From Cellvibrionaceae bacterium (lineage in GTDB: Bacteria > Pseudomonadota > Gammaproteobacteria > Pseudomonadales > Cellvibrionaceae): a stretch of DNA of 59,053 nt. The number at the start of each line of letters is the position of its first letter. Positions within the stretch are counted from its first letter, which is position 1. Of this stretch, positions 39,326-49,282 are shown one piece after another. The notes beneath the pieces are model-generated. The model searched no databases. It was not told where the DNA came from and worked only from the letters and a program-made list of their open reading frames with translations. The stretch covers positions 1 to 59,053 of the forward strand of contig JANQJP010000065.1 of assembly GCA_028281575.1 (NCBI GenBank), read 5' to 3'. Both the position numbers and the translations under genes were made by a program.

Positions 39326-39972
39326 TTACCGTAATTGCGCTTTCCGCACTTTTCGGCGGCCTTTTCCTATATCTGAGCTTCCGCATTTTACGCCAATTGG
39401 GCTGGTTTATGGCGTGGTTACGCGGAAGTGCAGGAATACTTTTTTTTGTATTGGCCCTGTTTATATTTTTGGTGGGCTTTGATTTAAGCAGTTATCAGGA
39501 ACTACTTGAAGAAAAGCCTATAGCGTCACTTAATTTTGAACAAATTGGTGACCAAAAATACCGTATCGATATATCCTACTACGTTGATCGCGAAGCCGAG
39601 AGTTTTGATATATTCGGTGATCAGTGGCAAGTTGATGCGCGTATTATCCGATGGAACGGCATGTTGGGCGCGTTGGGAGTGAAACCCGGTTTCCGTCTCG
39701 ACCGAATCAGTGGCCGCTATTATTCGCTTGAAGACGAGCGTGAGAAAGAGAGAAGCGTGTACAGCTTGTTAAAGCGAAAATCCTTTTTTGATGTTTGGCA
39801 AGCTTTACAAGATCAAGGAAACTTCGTTCCCTGGATCGATGCTTCCTACGGAAGCGCTGCATTTTTGCCGATGGCAGACCGCGCGACCTATCAGCTGTCG
39901 TTGAGCCACAACGGATTGACAGCGAAACCTGTAAACGAAATAGCAAAGAGTGCAGTGGCCAAGTGGCACTAA
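39316..39972 (+). CDS. Hypothetical membrane protein downstream of nudC
   Basis: 218 aa. Two N-terminal membrane helices (~1-22 and 33-56; IALSALFGGLFLYLSF, GILFFVLALFIFLVGF) are followed by a ~160-residue soluble domain rich in beta strands (LNFEQIGDQKYRIDISYYVD, DIFGDQWQVDARIIRWNGML). I know this as a conserved neighbour of nudC in pseudomonads, sometimes labelled a multidrug or cation pump without support; the sequence shows no transporter fold. The start overlaps the nudC end by 10 bp, so translation is coupled. Function unknown. Confidence 0.75.
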   Translation: MYLITVIALSALFGGLFLYLSFRILRQLGWFMAWLRGSAGILFFVLALFIFLVGFDLSSYQELLEEKPIASLNFEQIGDQKYRIDISYYVDREAESFDIFGDQWQVDARIIRWNGMLGALGVKPGFRLDRISGRYYSLEDEREKERSVYSLLKRKSFFDVWQALQDQGNFVPWIDASYGSAAFLPMADRATYQLSLSHNGLTAKPVNEIAKSAVAKWH

Positions 39973-40052
39973 CGCAGGTAATCTCAACACGCTTTTTATT
40001 TGCACAGTGTAAATCACATTTCATTATCACATAGCTTCTTGGGGGAAGTGCC

Positions 40053-41096
40053 TTGGAATTTCTAGTTGACTACGGATTATTTATTGCAAAGACCATTACA
40101 ATTCTGGTGGCTCTCGCTATTGCCGTTGCCATAGTAGCGTCTGCTGCGATGAAAAATAAAAAGAGTGAAGAGGACGTTGTTGATGTTGAAAAACTCAATG
40201 AGCGCTTTGATGATTATAAGGAATTAATGACCTCTGCGATCCTGCCTTCCGAACAACTTAAAAAGAAAAAGAAAGAAGAAAAGAAACAGGAGAAACTGGA
40301 AAAGAAAAAACACAAAAAAGATACTAAAAGCGCAGATCCAAAAAGGCGGGTTTTTGTTGCTAGTTTCGATGGTGATGTTAAAGCTTCGGAAGTCGATGAA
40401 CTTCGTAAAATTATTACGACTATGTTGACAGTGGCATCTAAGGACGATGAGGTTGTCATAAAGTTAGAAAGCCAGGGCGGTATGGTTCACAGCTATGGCT
40501 TAGCGGCCAGTCAACTCGTGCGCATAACCAATAAAGGAATTCCGCTTACTGTTTGTGTTGATAAAGTCGCTGCGAGCGGTGGATATATGATGGCTTGTGT
40601 AGCAAACAAGGTTATTTCTGCTCCTTTTGCGATATTGGGTTCCATAGGTGTCGTTGCACAGTTGCCAAATTTTCACAGGTTGTTAAAGAAATCTAACGTA
40701 GATTATGAGATGTATACTGCTGGTGAATACAAGCGGACTTTAACGATGTTCGGTGAAAACACAGAGAAAGGTCGTGAAAAATTTGTTGAAGATTTAGAAG
40801 ATACACATGAGCTTTTCAAACAATATGTAGCAGAGCATAGACCTGTTGTGGATGTTGCTGATGTAGCTACCGGAGAAATTTGGTTCGGCACGCGTGCACT
40901 GGAAAAGAAGCTTGTTGACGAAATAAAGACTTCAGATGAATATCTTTTGGAGTTAAGTGAATCGGCAGATATATATGAGTTGTCAATTTCACCGAAAAAG
41001 AACGTATTGGAAAAGTTAGGTGTGGCAGTTGCAAACGGCGTTGATACCGCGATAACGCGTGTATTTAACTTAATAAGCCAGCGCTATTACTCATAG
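40053..41096 (+). CDS. sohB: Periplasmic-facing inner membrane protease SohB
   Basis: 347 aa, family S49. One N-terminal membrane anchor (LFIAKTITILVALAIAVAIV) is followed by a highly charged Lys/Glu coiled segment (~70-100, EQLKKKKKEEKKQEK), then the SppA-like protease core. The Ser-Lys dyad is Ser175 (VAASGGYMMA) and Lys227 (GEYKRTLTMFG). A multicopy suppressor of DegP loss in E. coli gave the name. The TTG start has a very strong GGGGGAAG ribosome site about 5 bases upstream. Probably its own transcript, 80 bp after the membrane protein gene. Confidence 0.92.
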   Translation: MEFLVDYGLFIAKTITILVALAIAVAIVASAAMKNKKSEEDVVDVEKLNERFDDYKELMTSAILPSEQLKKKKKEEKKQEKLEKKKHKKDTKSADPKRRVFVASFDGDVKASEVDELRKIITTMLTVASKDDEVVIKLESQGGMVHSYGLAASQLVRITNKGIPLTVCVDKVAASGGYMMACVANKVISAPFAILGSIGVVAQLPNFHRLLKKSNVDYEMYTAGEYKRTLTMFGENTEKGREKFVEDLEDTHELFKQYVAEHRPVVDVADVATGEIWFGTRALEKKLVDEIKTSDEYLLELSESADIYELSISPKKNVLEKLGVAVANGVDTAITRVFNLISQRYYS

Positions 41097-41112
41097 CAGA
41101 TGCCAAAATAAT

Positions 41113-42279
41113 TTAATCTCTTCGCAAAGATTCTTTGATGGCGATTGGGTTGGGGAAATTAGAAATCACAATATAACTTGAAACGATAAAGGTGATTATC
41201 GCAGCGGACTGTATAACTACTGAGGCCGATTCTCCAATTACTTCTTTTTGGGTTGCGAGTAGGGCGATCAGTAGTGAAAATTCGCTTATTTGACCCAGCC
41301 TGAAGCCGATATCCCAGGCGAGCGCCTTTCTTTCACTGTGAGTGCGCAACAAGGCATAAAATATGATGGGCTTTCCAACAAGTAATAGAATTGCCAGCGT
41401 AAGTGTTGCCCACAGTACACTTGGAAGTAAATCGATATTTAACTGAGCACCCAGTGCGAAGAAAAATAAAATCAGAAAAAAATCTCGCAGTGGTTTCAAA
41501 TTTAATGCGATGTACTGAGAGATAGGACTTGTCGCCAAAGAAATTCCAGCGATAAATGCACCGATTTCTGCCGATAAGTAGAATTTTTCCGACAACGCTG
41601 CTAACCCCAAACACCATCCAATGGCTATTAAAAATATGTACTCGTGAAACTTGTCAAAGGTTTGAATCAGTTTTAACAGCACGTATTTCACTAATAGGAA
41701 GGCAGTTGCTGCGATCATCGGTAGTGCGATTAGCGCCATCGCCAGTGGTTGAAAGTCAAAACTGTCGCGCGAACCACACAACAAAACTAGCAGGCAAAAA
41801 ATGGCGATAAAATCCTGGATTAAAAGCAAGCCCACCATCATTTCGCCAGTGTGACGATGATGGAGCACAGTGGTTGGCAACAGTTTTATGCCAATAATCG
41901 TGCTTGAGAACATGCTGGCCATCGCGATGACGATGGCTTCCTGAAAATTGAAGCCAAAAACAAAACCGACCGTAAAGCCAATCAAACCAAAAGATGCGCA
42001 ACTGAGAACCGCAATATTTGTGGCTTTTTTTAGCACGGCTATTAGCGCTTTTGGTTGCATATCCAAACCGAGCAAAAACAATAAAAAGATAATGCCGATA
42101 TGAGACATTTCCTCGACTGCGCTAAGCTCGCTGATAACTTCGAAACCGAAAGGACCTAGCAATACACCCATGCCGATGTAGGCTATAAATAGAGGTTGAC
42201 GACTATAGAGCGCGAGTGTTGCGGCGATAGCGGCACCGCAGAAAACTAAAAAGAATGTCTCGAATAAGTGAACTTCCAT
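41113..42279 (-). CDS. CPA2 family monovalent cation/proton antiporter (KefB-like, membrane domain only)
   Basis: 388 aa with about 12 membrane helices. The N-terminal GMGVLLGPFGFEVI, HIGIIFLLFLLGLDM and VGLLLIQDFIAI (with the ion-site QD) are hallmarks of the Na+/H+ exchanger domain of the KefB/KefC group. The C-terminal TrkA-N (RCK) nucleotide-binding domain of KefB is missing; the protein ends soon after the last helix (SNFPNPIAIKESLRRD). The ion is unknown (K+ or Na+). It stands alone, convergent with sohB (16 bp between stops). Confidence 0.9.
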   Translation of the reverse strand: MEVHLFETFFLVFCGAAIAATLALYSRQPLFIAYIGMGVLLGPFGFEVISELSAVEEMSHIGIIFLLFLLGLDMQPKALIAVLKKATNIAVLSCASFGLIGFTVGFVFGFNFQEAIVIAMASMFSSTIIGIKLLPTTVLHHRHTGEMMVGLLLIQDFIAIFCLLVLLCGSRDSFDFQPLAMALIALPMIAATAFLLVKYVLLKLIQTFDKFHEYIFLIAIGWCLGLAALSEKFYLSAEIGAFIAGISLATSPISQYIALNLKPLRDFFLILFFFALGAQLNIDLLPSVLWATLTLAILLLVGKPIIFYALLRTHSERKALAWDIGFRLGQISEFSLLIALLATQKEVIGESASVVIQSAAIITFIVSSYIVISNFPNPIAIKESLRRD

Positions 42280-42392
42280 AGTGAAAGTATATGATCGTTT
42301 TAGCGTTGTCGCTCACAAGCATAGCAGATTGGGAATTAAAAACGATGGGGCAGGCGATCCATCGCCTTGCGTGTAATTGATGTCAATAGGTT

Positions 42393-42884
42393 CTAGGCTC
42401 GTCGTCTAAAGAGAGGTTGAGATATATCGCAGGCAGCTTGATACGTTTCTGTAAAATCGGCAAAGCTCTCTTGCATAGATTCTAAATCTACGTCATCTGC
42501 AACACTAAATTGGGAAAAGCCGCAGCGTAAAAGGTAAAACAACTGGTCTTGAATAAAACTGCCGATAGCGCGAATTTCCCCGTTGAAGTCGTAATGCTCA
42601 CGCAGCATGCGGGCTTGAGAAAAACTTCTGCCGTCCACGAAGGTATCGAACTTACAAGCGATCACCGCGAGATTGCTCAGGTGAGACGCTAATATTTCTA
42701 TGTCTGCATCACTCGTCAACCAAACGCCGTGTTTATCAGTGAGTTCCGGTGCAAGTTCGATATACTTTTCCAACGGCAATAAGCAGTGCTCAGGAATGTC
42801 GCTGACCGTGGAAATTTCCTCGCCTGTGTCGATCACCCGCCAATTATCAACTTCACTCGCACCAGGCTTAACTAGCAGTGGCAT
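42393..42884 (-). CDS. DUF934 protein, sulfite reductase partner
   Basis: 163 aa. The middle LSNLAVIACKFDTFVDGRSFSQARMLREHY is the conserved DUF934 core, found almost always beside cysI or cysH. It is small and soluble with no catalytic motif I can name. It may act as an accessory or stabilising factor for the reductase (inference from linkage only). Its start lies 17 bp inside the end of the reductase gene, so the two are translated together. CysH is not in the window. Confidence 0.88.
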   Translation of the reverse strand: MPLLVKPGASEVDNWRVIDTGEEISTVSDIPEHCLLPLEKYIELAPELTDKHGVWLTSDADIEILASHLSNLAVIACKFDTFVDGRSFSQARMLREHYDFNGEIRAIGSFIQDQLFYLLRCGFSQFSVADDVDLESMQESFADFTETYQAACDISQPLFRRRA

Positions 42885-44532
42885 AGACCTTCTCCTTAAA
42901 TGAATCGATACCTACGCGCGTATACGTTTCAAGAAAACTTTCGCCTTCTATGCGCTGGTCTACGTAGTTTTCCACAATTGTACGAATCACATCCGCGACT
43001 TCATCACGTGAAAATGCCGGGCCGAGCACCTTTGCCAAGCGCGCATCATTGTGTTGATTGCCGCCAAGTTGAATTTGATAAAACTCTTCACCGCGTTTAT
43101 CAACACCGAGTATGCCAATGTGGCCGACATGGTGATGGCCGCACGCGTTCATACAACCAGAGATGTTTAGGTCCAGGTTGCCCAAGTCATATAGATAGTC
43201 CAGGTTATCGAACTCTCTCTGAATCGCTTCGGCTATCGGGATGGATTTAGCGTTGGCCAGCGAGCAATAGTCTCCGCCGGGGCAGCAAATCATATCGGTA
43301 AGTGTGCCGATATTAGGTGTGGCAAAACCCGCCGCTCTCAGCTCCAGCCAAAGTTCTTTTAATTGATCAGTCTTCACATCTGCCAACACGATATTTTGTT
43401 CGTGCGTACTGCGGACTTCGCCGAAAGAAAAGCGCTCACATAGGTCGGCTATTTTTTCTAACTGAATATCGCTTACATCTCCGGGAGGGACGCCAACAGG
43501 TTTTAGTGACAAATTGACGGCGCGATATCCGGGTTGGCAATGTCCGCTGACATTGCGGTCAAGCCAATGAGAAAAGGCTTTATCTTCGGCCGCTTGTTGT
43601 TGAAGTTGCTGGTCAGCGCTTTCTGCATCAATGTCCTCATACTCGGGCGAAGTGAAAAAGCTCTTAGCGCGATTAATTTCCTTGTCAGTAAGTAGCATTT
43701 GCGTGTCACGAAGTTTCTCCCATTCCCGTTCTACCGCGTTTGAGAAAGCTTCGACGCCCATCGACTTGACCAGGATTTTAATTCTGGCCTTGTACTTGTT
43801 ATCACGACGGCCATGTAAGTTGTAAACGCGAAGAATGGCTTCGAGATAAGTGAGAATGTCCTGTTCAGGCAAGTACTCCCTGACTGTACTGGCAATAACG
43901 GGCGTGCGCCCCAAGCCTCCACCAACAAGTACTTTAAAGCCCACTTCACCTTTTTCCGATTGGACAAGCTGCAAGCCAATATCGTGAAAATGGATTGCGG
44001 CCCTATCTTCAACACTTCCCGAAACCGCTATTTTGAATTTGCGCGGCAAAAAGGCAAATTCTGGATGAAAAGTCGACCACTGACGAATAATTTCGCAATA
44101 GGGGCGAGGGTCAATAATTTCGTCGACTGCGACACCGGCAAATTGATCGGTGGTGACATTGCGGATGCAGTTACCACTGGTTTGGATTGCGTGCATCTCG
44201 ACTTCGGCCAATTCAGCGAGAATATTTGGAACCTGCTCTAACGCTGGCCAATTCAGCTGTATGTTTTGTCGCGTAGTGAAATGGCAATACCCTTTATCGT
44301 AAACGCGGGTAATATGCGCCAGTTTTCTGAGTTGCCTCGCGTTTAACATCCCATAGGGCACAGCAATTCTGAGCATTGGTGCCAGGCGCTGCACGTAAAG
44401 CCCGTTTTGCAGGCGCAATGGCAAAAATTCTTCGTCTTTGAGCTTGCCTGCTAGATATCGCTCAGTTTGGCGAGAAAACTGGGCAACACGTTCTTGAATG
44501 ATCTTATGATCGTGTTCGTCATAAACGTACAT
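42868..44532 (-). CDS. cysI: Nitrite/sulfite reductase, siroheme-[4Fe-4S] subunit (CysI family)
   Basis: 554 aa. Two ferredoxin-like half domains and two siroheme/Fe-S domains in the order half-core-half-core (PMLRIAVPYGMLNARQLRKL ... NIQLNWPALEQVPNIL ... RNVTTDQFAG). The cluster cysteines lie in CCPGGDYCSLA and NISGCMNACGHHHVGHIG. It reduces sulfite to sulfide in cysteine synthesis. It is the pseudomonad-type short enzyme paired with DUF934, not the enteric CysIJ. The electron donor (ferredoxin or flavoprotein) cannot be read from sequence. A ~350-bp AT-rich region upstream (44533-44881) holds its promoter. Confidence 0.9.
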   Translation of the reverse strand: MYVYDEHDHKIIQERVAQFSRQTERYLAGKLKDEEFLPLRLQNGLYVQRLAPMLRIAVPYGMLNARQLRKLAHITRVYDKGYCHFTTRQNIQLNWPALEQVPNILAELAEVEMHAIQTSGNCIRNVTTDQFAGVAVDEIIDPRPYCEIIRQWSTFHPEFAFLPRKFKIAVSGSVEDRAAIHFHDIGLQLVQSEKGEVGFKVLVGGGLGRTPVIASTVREYLPEQDILTYLEAILRVYNLHGRRDNKYKARIKILVKSMGVEAFSNAVEREWEKLRDTQMLLTDKEINRAKSFFTSPEYEDIDAESADQQLQQQAAEDKAFSHWLDRNVSGHCQPGYRAVNLSLKPVGVPPGDVSDIQLEKIADLCERFSFGEVRSTHEQNIVLADVKTDQLKELWLELRAAGFATPNIGTLTDMICCPGGDYCSLANAKSIPIAEAIQREFDNLDYLYDLGNLDLNISGCMNACGHHHVGHIGILGVDKRGEEFYQIQLGGNQHNDARLAKVLGPAFSRDEVADVIRTIVENYVDQRIEGESFLETYTRVGIDSFKEKVYATAS

Positions 44533-44689
44533 TTTAGGGTGGGTACCTACCTAAATAATGGATGAATCAATGTTTTCGGGATTGCTGCGTTCACTGGAAT
44601 GGCGTTTCGAGGACGCGCAAGAATACAGCAAAGCGGCATATTCTTCGAGCTTTATAGCATGTTTAATGCACGCTTTGGTTCGATTTAAG

Positions 44690-44730
44690 CGATTATATAT
44701 ATTTAAAATTTATATATGGATTTGAAATAT
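44690..44730. promoter_or_regulatory. AT-rich near-palindrome in cysI upstream region
   Basis: The run from about 44693 to 44716 is almost pure A/T and nearly self-complementary (TATATATATTTAAAATTTATA). It lies about 170 bp upstream of both cysI (minus) and the small membrane protein gene (plus). It could be an upstream promoter element or a regulator site (CysB would be expected); this is inference. Nothing else is recognised in 44533-44881. Confidence 0.3.
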
Positions 44731-44881
44731 GTTGCTTTAGCGCTTGTCAAAAGCGGCGCAGTCCTGTTGAATGTCCACCGCAGTGATGAGTTCACGTAGT
44801 CGGCGTCCTTTGACGTGTCAGGATGAATACTTGTTACGACGACGTTTAACTAACAAAACAATAATTATTCGGAGCGGACTA

Positions 44882-44998
44882 ATGGACGACGATATCCAAA
44901 TGGCGGAGCAGGGCGATAGCCTGGCCGATGCCGTCGCAGCAATCGCGCTTATCCTTATTTTTGTCACCACGTGCATTTTCTGGATTAACGGCCAATAG
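44882..44998 (+). CDS. 38-aa single-helix membrane protein
   Basis: Starts with MDDDIQMAEQGDSLADAVA and ends with one hydrophobic helix, IALILIFVTTCIFWINGQ. GGAG 7 bases before the ATG is a strong ribosome site. The frame is open upstream to 44771, but without a ribosome site, and the acidic-tail-then-helix layout starts only at 44882. A terminator follows. The signals argue for a real expressed small protein. I recall a similar tiny protein at this place in related genomes but cannot name a function. Confidence 0.65.
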   Translation: MDDDIQMAEQGDSLADAVAAIALILIFVTTCIFWINGQ

Positions 44999-45045
44999 CT
45001 TTCCATATTCGCTGCGCTTCACTCAGCGCAAGCACAAAGAATATT

Positions 45046-45081
45046 AAAAAACCGGGTTGTCAAAAGCAGCTCGGTTTTTTT
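45046..45081. terminator. Bidirectional terminator between small convergent genes
   Basis: AAAAAACCGGG (plus) pairs with CTCGGTTTTTT (with one G-T pair) around a ~13-nt loop, with a T run on each strand. It lies between the 38-aa gene (plus) and the DUF2970 gene (minus) and can serve both. Confidence 0.75.
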
Positions 45082-45127
45082 ATGGGCAATCCAAATGGTG
45101 GATCTCTATAGCCATCTTACATTCAGT

Positions 45128-45340
45128 TTAGCTGGCATTTCGAAGAATAAAATGCACTATCAGCGCGAGGATGCTTATAAATAAAACGGTAAACACTAGT
45201 CCTGCGATGATAAACGGCAGTGGGCTAGATTGAGAAAAATCCTGTTCCAGTTTTGACTTTTTTTGTACACCAATGGCTGCCGCCAGCGTAGACAGTACGA
45301 TACTAAGAAAACGTGGTTTGGAGTCTTTATCGGCGCTCAT
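45128..45340 (-). CDS. DUF2970 small membrane protein
   Basis: 70 aa. A basic N-terminal amphipathic part (FLSIVLSTLAAAIGVQKKSK LEQDF) precedes a single C-terminal membrane helix (FIIAGLVFTVLFISILALIVHFIL). The AAAIGVQ...F pattern before the helix is the DUF2970 signature. Function unknown. It starts 26 bp after the metH stop codon on the same strand and is probably transcribed with metH. Confidence 0.8.
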   Translation of the reverse strand: MSADKDSKPRFLSIVLSTLAAAIGVQKKSKLEQDFSQSSPLPFIIAGLVFTVLFISILALIVHFILRNAS

Positions 45341-45366
45341 CGATTGTCTTACTTACTTATCGGTTA

Positions 45367-48300
45367 TTAGGTGTCGTAGTCCAAAATGGGCTGGAGCCAT
45401 TTCTCAACGTCTTTGATATCGCAGCCTTTACGTTTGGCTAATGATTCGACCTGATCTCTGCCAATTTTACCGGTATTGAAGTACTTTGCTTGAGGGTGGG
45501 AAAAATACCAACCCGATACCGCGGCGGCGGGAAACATCGCAAAGTGTTCGGTCAATGAAATTCCAGTGCGCTTGCTCGCGTCCAATAGTTGAAACAGCGC
45601 CGCTTTTTCACTGTGATCCGGACAAGCGGGGTATCCCGGAGCGGGGCGGATGCCGAGGTATGCTTCTTTTATGAGCTGCTCGTTATTCAAGTTTTCCTCA
45701 GGAGCATAGGCCCAAAATTCCCTGCGCACCCGTTGATGTAGATGTTCGGCAAAGGCTTCAGCGAGTCTATCCGCCAGCGCTTTAATCATAATGGATGAGT
45801 AATCGTCTCCGGCAGCCTCAAAATCGCGCGCGCAGTCTTCTGCACCCAGACCTGCAGTCACGGCGAAGCCCCCAATATAGTCCACAAGGCCACTTTCTTT
45901 TGGCGCGACAAAATCGGCGAGGCTGCGCAGCACTGGATCGTTCGGGTTCTTTTGCATTTGCTGGCGAACATGGTGCAGTGTGGCCAGATGTTCACCGCTA
46001 TTGTCGTAGACTTCGATATCATCGTCGCCGACGGTATTTGCCCGCCAGAACCCAAATACTGCATTTGCCTTAAGCAGCTTTTCATCCAAAATACGCTGCA
46101 GCATTTTCTGTGCATCGTCGAATAGGTTTCTCGCTGCTTCGCCGACCACTTTGTCCTCAAGTACGGCGGGATACTTGCCCGCGAGGTCCCAACTAATAAA
46201 AAAAGGTGTCCAGTCGATGGTGTCGATCAGGTTTTCCAGAGGGTAGTCGTTGAGCACTTGAGTGCCCAAAAAACTCGGCGTAGGGGGCTGATAGGACGGC
46301 CAGTCAAATTGAGGTTTTGCCGCCCTGGCTTTTGTGTAACTCGTTACCGCACGCTTGGTTGATCGTCCCGCGCGTCGAGCGCGTACTGTCTCGTATTCCT
46401 CGCGTACCTCTTTATGGAAACCCTCCTTGAGATCCTTGGATAACAACCTGCTGGCCACGCCAACCGCACGCGACGCATCGGCGACATAGACTGTAGGGCC
46501 GCGTGTATATTGGGGTTCAATTTTAACCGCTGTATGCGCTTTGGATGTTGTTGCACCGCCGATAAGTAAGGGGATATCGAAGTTGGCGCTTTGCATTTCC
46601 TTAGCGAGATGGACCATCTCATCAAGTGACGGTGTAATTAAACCGGACAAACCGATAATGTCGCACTGTTCATCACGCGCAACTTTCAAGATTTTTTCGG
46701 GTGGTACCATGACACCCAGGTCTACAACCTCATAGTTGTTGCAGCCGAGCACGACACCAACAATATTTTTGCCGATATCGTGAACATCCCCTTTGACGGT
46801 TGCCATAAGGATTTTGCCGTTGGATTTCGTCGATGCGTCTTTTTCTTTCTCAATAAAGGGTTGCAGGTAGGCGACGGCCTGCTTCATCACGCGGGCGGAT
46901 TTGACAACCTGGGGAAGAAACATTTTGCCTTCGCCAAACAGGCTTCCGACGACGTTCATACCGTCCATTAATGGTCCTTCAATCACCTCGATCGGTTTTG
47001 AACTCGCCTGGCGCGCAGCTTCAGTATCCTCCTCGATAAAGGTTGAAATCCCTTTAACCAGCGCGTGTTCGAGACGTTTTGCAACACCTTGCGTTCGCCA
47101 CGCTAAATCGGCACCAGCCGCCTTATCGGTACCTTTGTCCTGGCGAAAGCTGTCGGCGATATTCACCAGCGCTTCTGTGGCGTCGCTGGAACGGTTAAGG
47201 ACGACGTTTTCTACGGCTTCTTTTAAGTCTTTGGGGAGATCGTCGTAAATGGCGAGCTGGCCGGCATTTACGATGCCCATGTTCATCCCGGCTTTAATCG
47301 CGTGGAATAAAAACACCGAATGAATCGCCTCTCTTACCGGGTTATTGCCACGGAAAGAAAACGACACATTGCTCACACCTCCAGACACACCGGCGAAAGG
47401 CAGGTTTTCCTTTATCCAGGCCGTCGCTTCAATAAAGTCAACGGCATAATTATTGTGCTCTTCGATACCCGTTGCGACGGCAAAAATATTGGGGTCAAAG
47501 ATAATATCGGTGGGATCCATGCCCACGTTATCGACAAGCAAGCGGTAGGAGCGCTCGCATATTTCGATTTTACGTGCCGCGGAATCGGCCTGCCCCTGCT
47601 CATCGAAGGCCATAACGATAACTGAAGCACCGTAACGCAGGCACAGCTTGGCCTTTTCTGTAAAGTCTTGTTCGCCCTCTTTGAGACTGATTGAATTGAC
47701 GACAGGTTTGCCTTGCACACACTTGAGTGCAGTTTCGATCACATCCCATTTGGATGAATCCACCATAATAGGGACGCGCGCGATATCCGGTTCAGAGGCA
47801 ACGAGTTTGAGAAAGCGCTCTATTGCTGCGTGGGCATCGAGCATACCTTCATCCATGTTGACATCGATAATTTGTGCGCCATCCTCAACTTGCTGGGCCG
47901 CAACGTCTAAAGCGGTTGAGTAGTCTTCCTCGAGAATCAGTCGCTTAAAGCGCGCTGACCCCGTGATGTTGCAGCGTTCGCCGATGTTAACGAAAAGGGA
48001 GTCGGCATCGATATTTAGCGGTTCGAGCCCTGAGAGGCGACAGGCTTTGGGGCGGCTCGGAATGGTCCTTCGCGGGTAGCGAGCGACACATTTTGCGATC
48101 GCTTCGATATGCGCTGGCGTTGTGCCACAGCAACCACCGACGATGTTGAGTAATCCTTCGCTTGCAAATTGCTCGACGATAAGCGCCATTTCTTCCGCAC
48201 TTTGATCGTATTCGCCAAACTCATTTGGCAGACCAGCATTGGGGTGGGCGGAAACATAGGTTTCAGCAACACGTGACATTTCCTTCAGGTACGGTGCAAG

Positions 48301-49056
48301 CTCTTCTGCACCCAAAGCACAGTTCAAACCAATTGAAAGGGGTTTGGCATGCGTAAGCGAGTTGTAAAAAGCTTCGGTGGTCTGCCCGGACAAGGTGCGG
48401 CCAGATGCGTCGGTAATCGTGCCTGAGATCATAATCGGCAACTCGTAACCGAGCTCGTCAAAAAGTGCAAGTAGGGCAAAAACAGCCGCTTTTGCATTGA
48501 GCGTATCAAAGACTGTTTCGATAAGAATAGTATCGGCACCGCCATCAATTAAGCCTCTGGCAGCTTCGGTGTAGCTCTCTACCAAGCCATCAAAACTGAC
48601 GTTGCGCGCACCGGGATCATTTACATCCGGCGAGATAGATGCGGTGCGGCTCGTCGGGCCGAGTACACCAGCGACAAAGCGCGGCTTGTCTTCAGTACTG
48701 TATTTGTCAGCAACTGCACGAGCGATCGCGGCTGAACGCTCGTTTAACTCATAGACGATATGTTCCAGAGAATAATCGGCCTGCGAGAGACTGGTCGAAT
48801 TAAACGTATTGGTTTCTATGATGTCCGCACCGGCCTTCAGATAGGCGCTGTGAAGCTCTTTAAGGACATCTGGCCGCGTAAGCGCGAGTAGATCATTGTT
48901 GCCTTTTAAATCGATGTCGTGATCAGCGAAGCGCGTGCCCCGATAGTCTTTTTCTTCAAGTGTATAAGATTGAATCAACGTACCCATACCACCGTCAAGA
49001 ATGAGTATGCGTTGATCCAATGCTTTGTGAAGTAGCGCGATTCGGCTGGAATTCAT
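45367..49056 (-). CDS. metH: Cobalamin-dependent methionine synthase
   Basis: 1229 aa (E. coli 1227), all four modules in order. The homocysteine-binding barrel (~1-330) has the zinc cysteines in [13 protein letters not shown]. The methyltetrahydrofolate (pterin) barrel (~355-615) has [14 protein letters not shown]. The B12 cap and B12 domain have the cobalt-ligand motif GDVHDIGKN (His759, the same number as E. coli). The C-terminal AdoMet reactivation domain ends with [15 protein letters not shown] and [12 protein letters not shown]. It methylates homocysteine with 5-methyl-THF. No cobalamin riboswitch is seen in the 208-bp upstream gap. Confidence 0.98.
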   Translation of the reverse strand: MNSSRIALLHKALDQRILILDGGMGTLIQSYTLEEKDYRGTRFADHDIDLKGNNDLLALTRPDVLKELHSAYLKAGADIIETNTFNSTSLSQADYSLEHIVYELNERSAAIARAVADKYSTEDKPRFVAGVLGPTSRTASISPDVNDPGARNVSFDGLVESYTEAARGLIDGGADTILIETVFDTLNAKAAVFALLALFDELGYELPIMISGTITDASGRTLSGQTTEAFYNSLTHAKPLSIGLNCALGAEELAPYLKEMSRVAETYVSAHPNAGLPNEFGEYDQSAEEMALIVEQFASEGLLNIVGGCCGTTPAHIEAIAKCVARYPRRTIPSRPKACRLSGLEPLNIDADSLFVNIGERCNITGSARFKRLILEEDYSTALDVAAQQVEDGAQIIDVNMDEGMLDAHAAIERFLKLVASEPDIARVPIMVDSSKWDVIETALKCVQGKPVVNSISLKEGEQDFTEKAKLCLRYGASVIVMAFDEQGQADSAARKIEICERSYRLLVDNVGMDPTDIIFDPNIFAVATGIEEHNNYAVDFIEATAWIKENLPFAGVSGGVSNVSFSFRGNNPVREAIHSVFLFHAIKAGMNMGIVNAGQLAIYDDLPKDLKEAVENVVLNRSSDATEALVNIADSFRQDKGTDKAAGADLAWRTQGVAKRLEHALVKGISTFIEEDTEAARQASSKPIEVIEGPLMDGMNVVGSLFGEGKMFLPQVVKSARVMKQAVAYLQPFIEKEKDASTKSNGKILMATVKGDVHDIGKNIVGVVLGCNNYEVVDLGVMVPPEKILKVARDEQCDIIGLSGLITPSLDEMVHLAKEMQSANFDIPLLIGGATTSKAHTAVKIEPQYTRGPTVYVADASRAVGVASRLLSKDLKEGFHKEVREEYETVRARRAGRSTKRAVTSYTKARAAKPQFDWPSYQPPTPSFLGTQVLNDYPLENLIDTIDWTPFFISWDLAGKYPAVLEDKVVGEAARNLFDDAQKMLQRILDEKLLKANAVFGFWRANTVGDDDIEVYDNSGEHLATLHHVRQQMQKNPNDPVLRSLADFVAPKESGLVDYIGGFAVTAGLGAEDCARDFEAAGDDYSSIMIKALADRLAEAFAEHLHQRVRREFWAYAPEENLNNEQLIKEAYLGIRPAPGYPACPDHSEKAALFQLLDASKRTGISLTEHFAMFPAAAVSGWYFSHPQAKYFNTGKIGRDQVESLAKRKGCDIKDVEKWLQPILDYDT

Positions 49057-49090
49057 TTAATTCTCTGCTTTTGCTTTGTACTGCTCGGAG

Positions 49091-49213
49091 TAGAGCCTGT
49101 TGACAATGATTTACCGGGAGCTAAACGGGCGAAGTATAGTCACTTTCACAACTATATTAAAATATTTTGATATAGCTGTGGCGTTTGTGGTTAATATATA
49201 TCAACAGGCTCTA
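49091..49213. repeat. MITE-like element with 13-bp terminal inverted repeats
   Basis: TAGAGCCTGTTGA (49091-49103) and its perfect reverse complement TCAACAGGCTCTA (49201-49213) enclose 97 bp of AT-rich non-coding sequence between the divergent metH and nfuA genes. The ends begin with TA and resemble ends of IS5-like elements (memory, not checked). Parts of the same end sequence occur at 22690 and 36538. The element must carry or displace the metH promoter. Confidence 0.6.
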
Positions 49214-49282
49214 GTGTAGCTTTAACTGTGCAACAAAATAATCTACTATACCCGACTAAATTGGTTGGTTATTGGATGGTCA

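Noticed and set aside
42868-44532. Assimilatory nitrite reductase role for the siroheme enzyme
   Set aside because: Linkage to DUF934 and the length favour sulfite reduction, and no nitrate or nitrite genes are nearby. Sequence alone does not fully exclude nitrite as substrate.
49057-49282. Cobalamin riboswitch upstream of metH
   Set aside because: No B12-box (GCCACTG) is found on the minus strand, and the gap is largely occupied by the inverted-repeat element.
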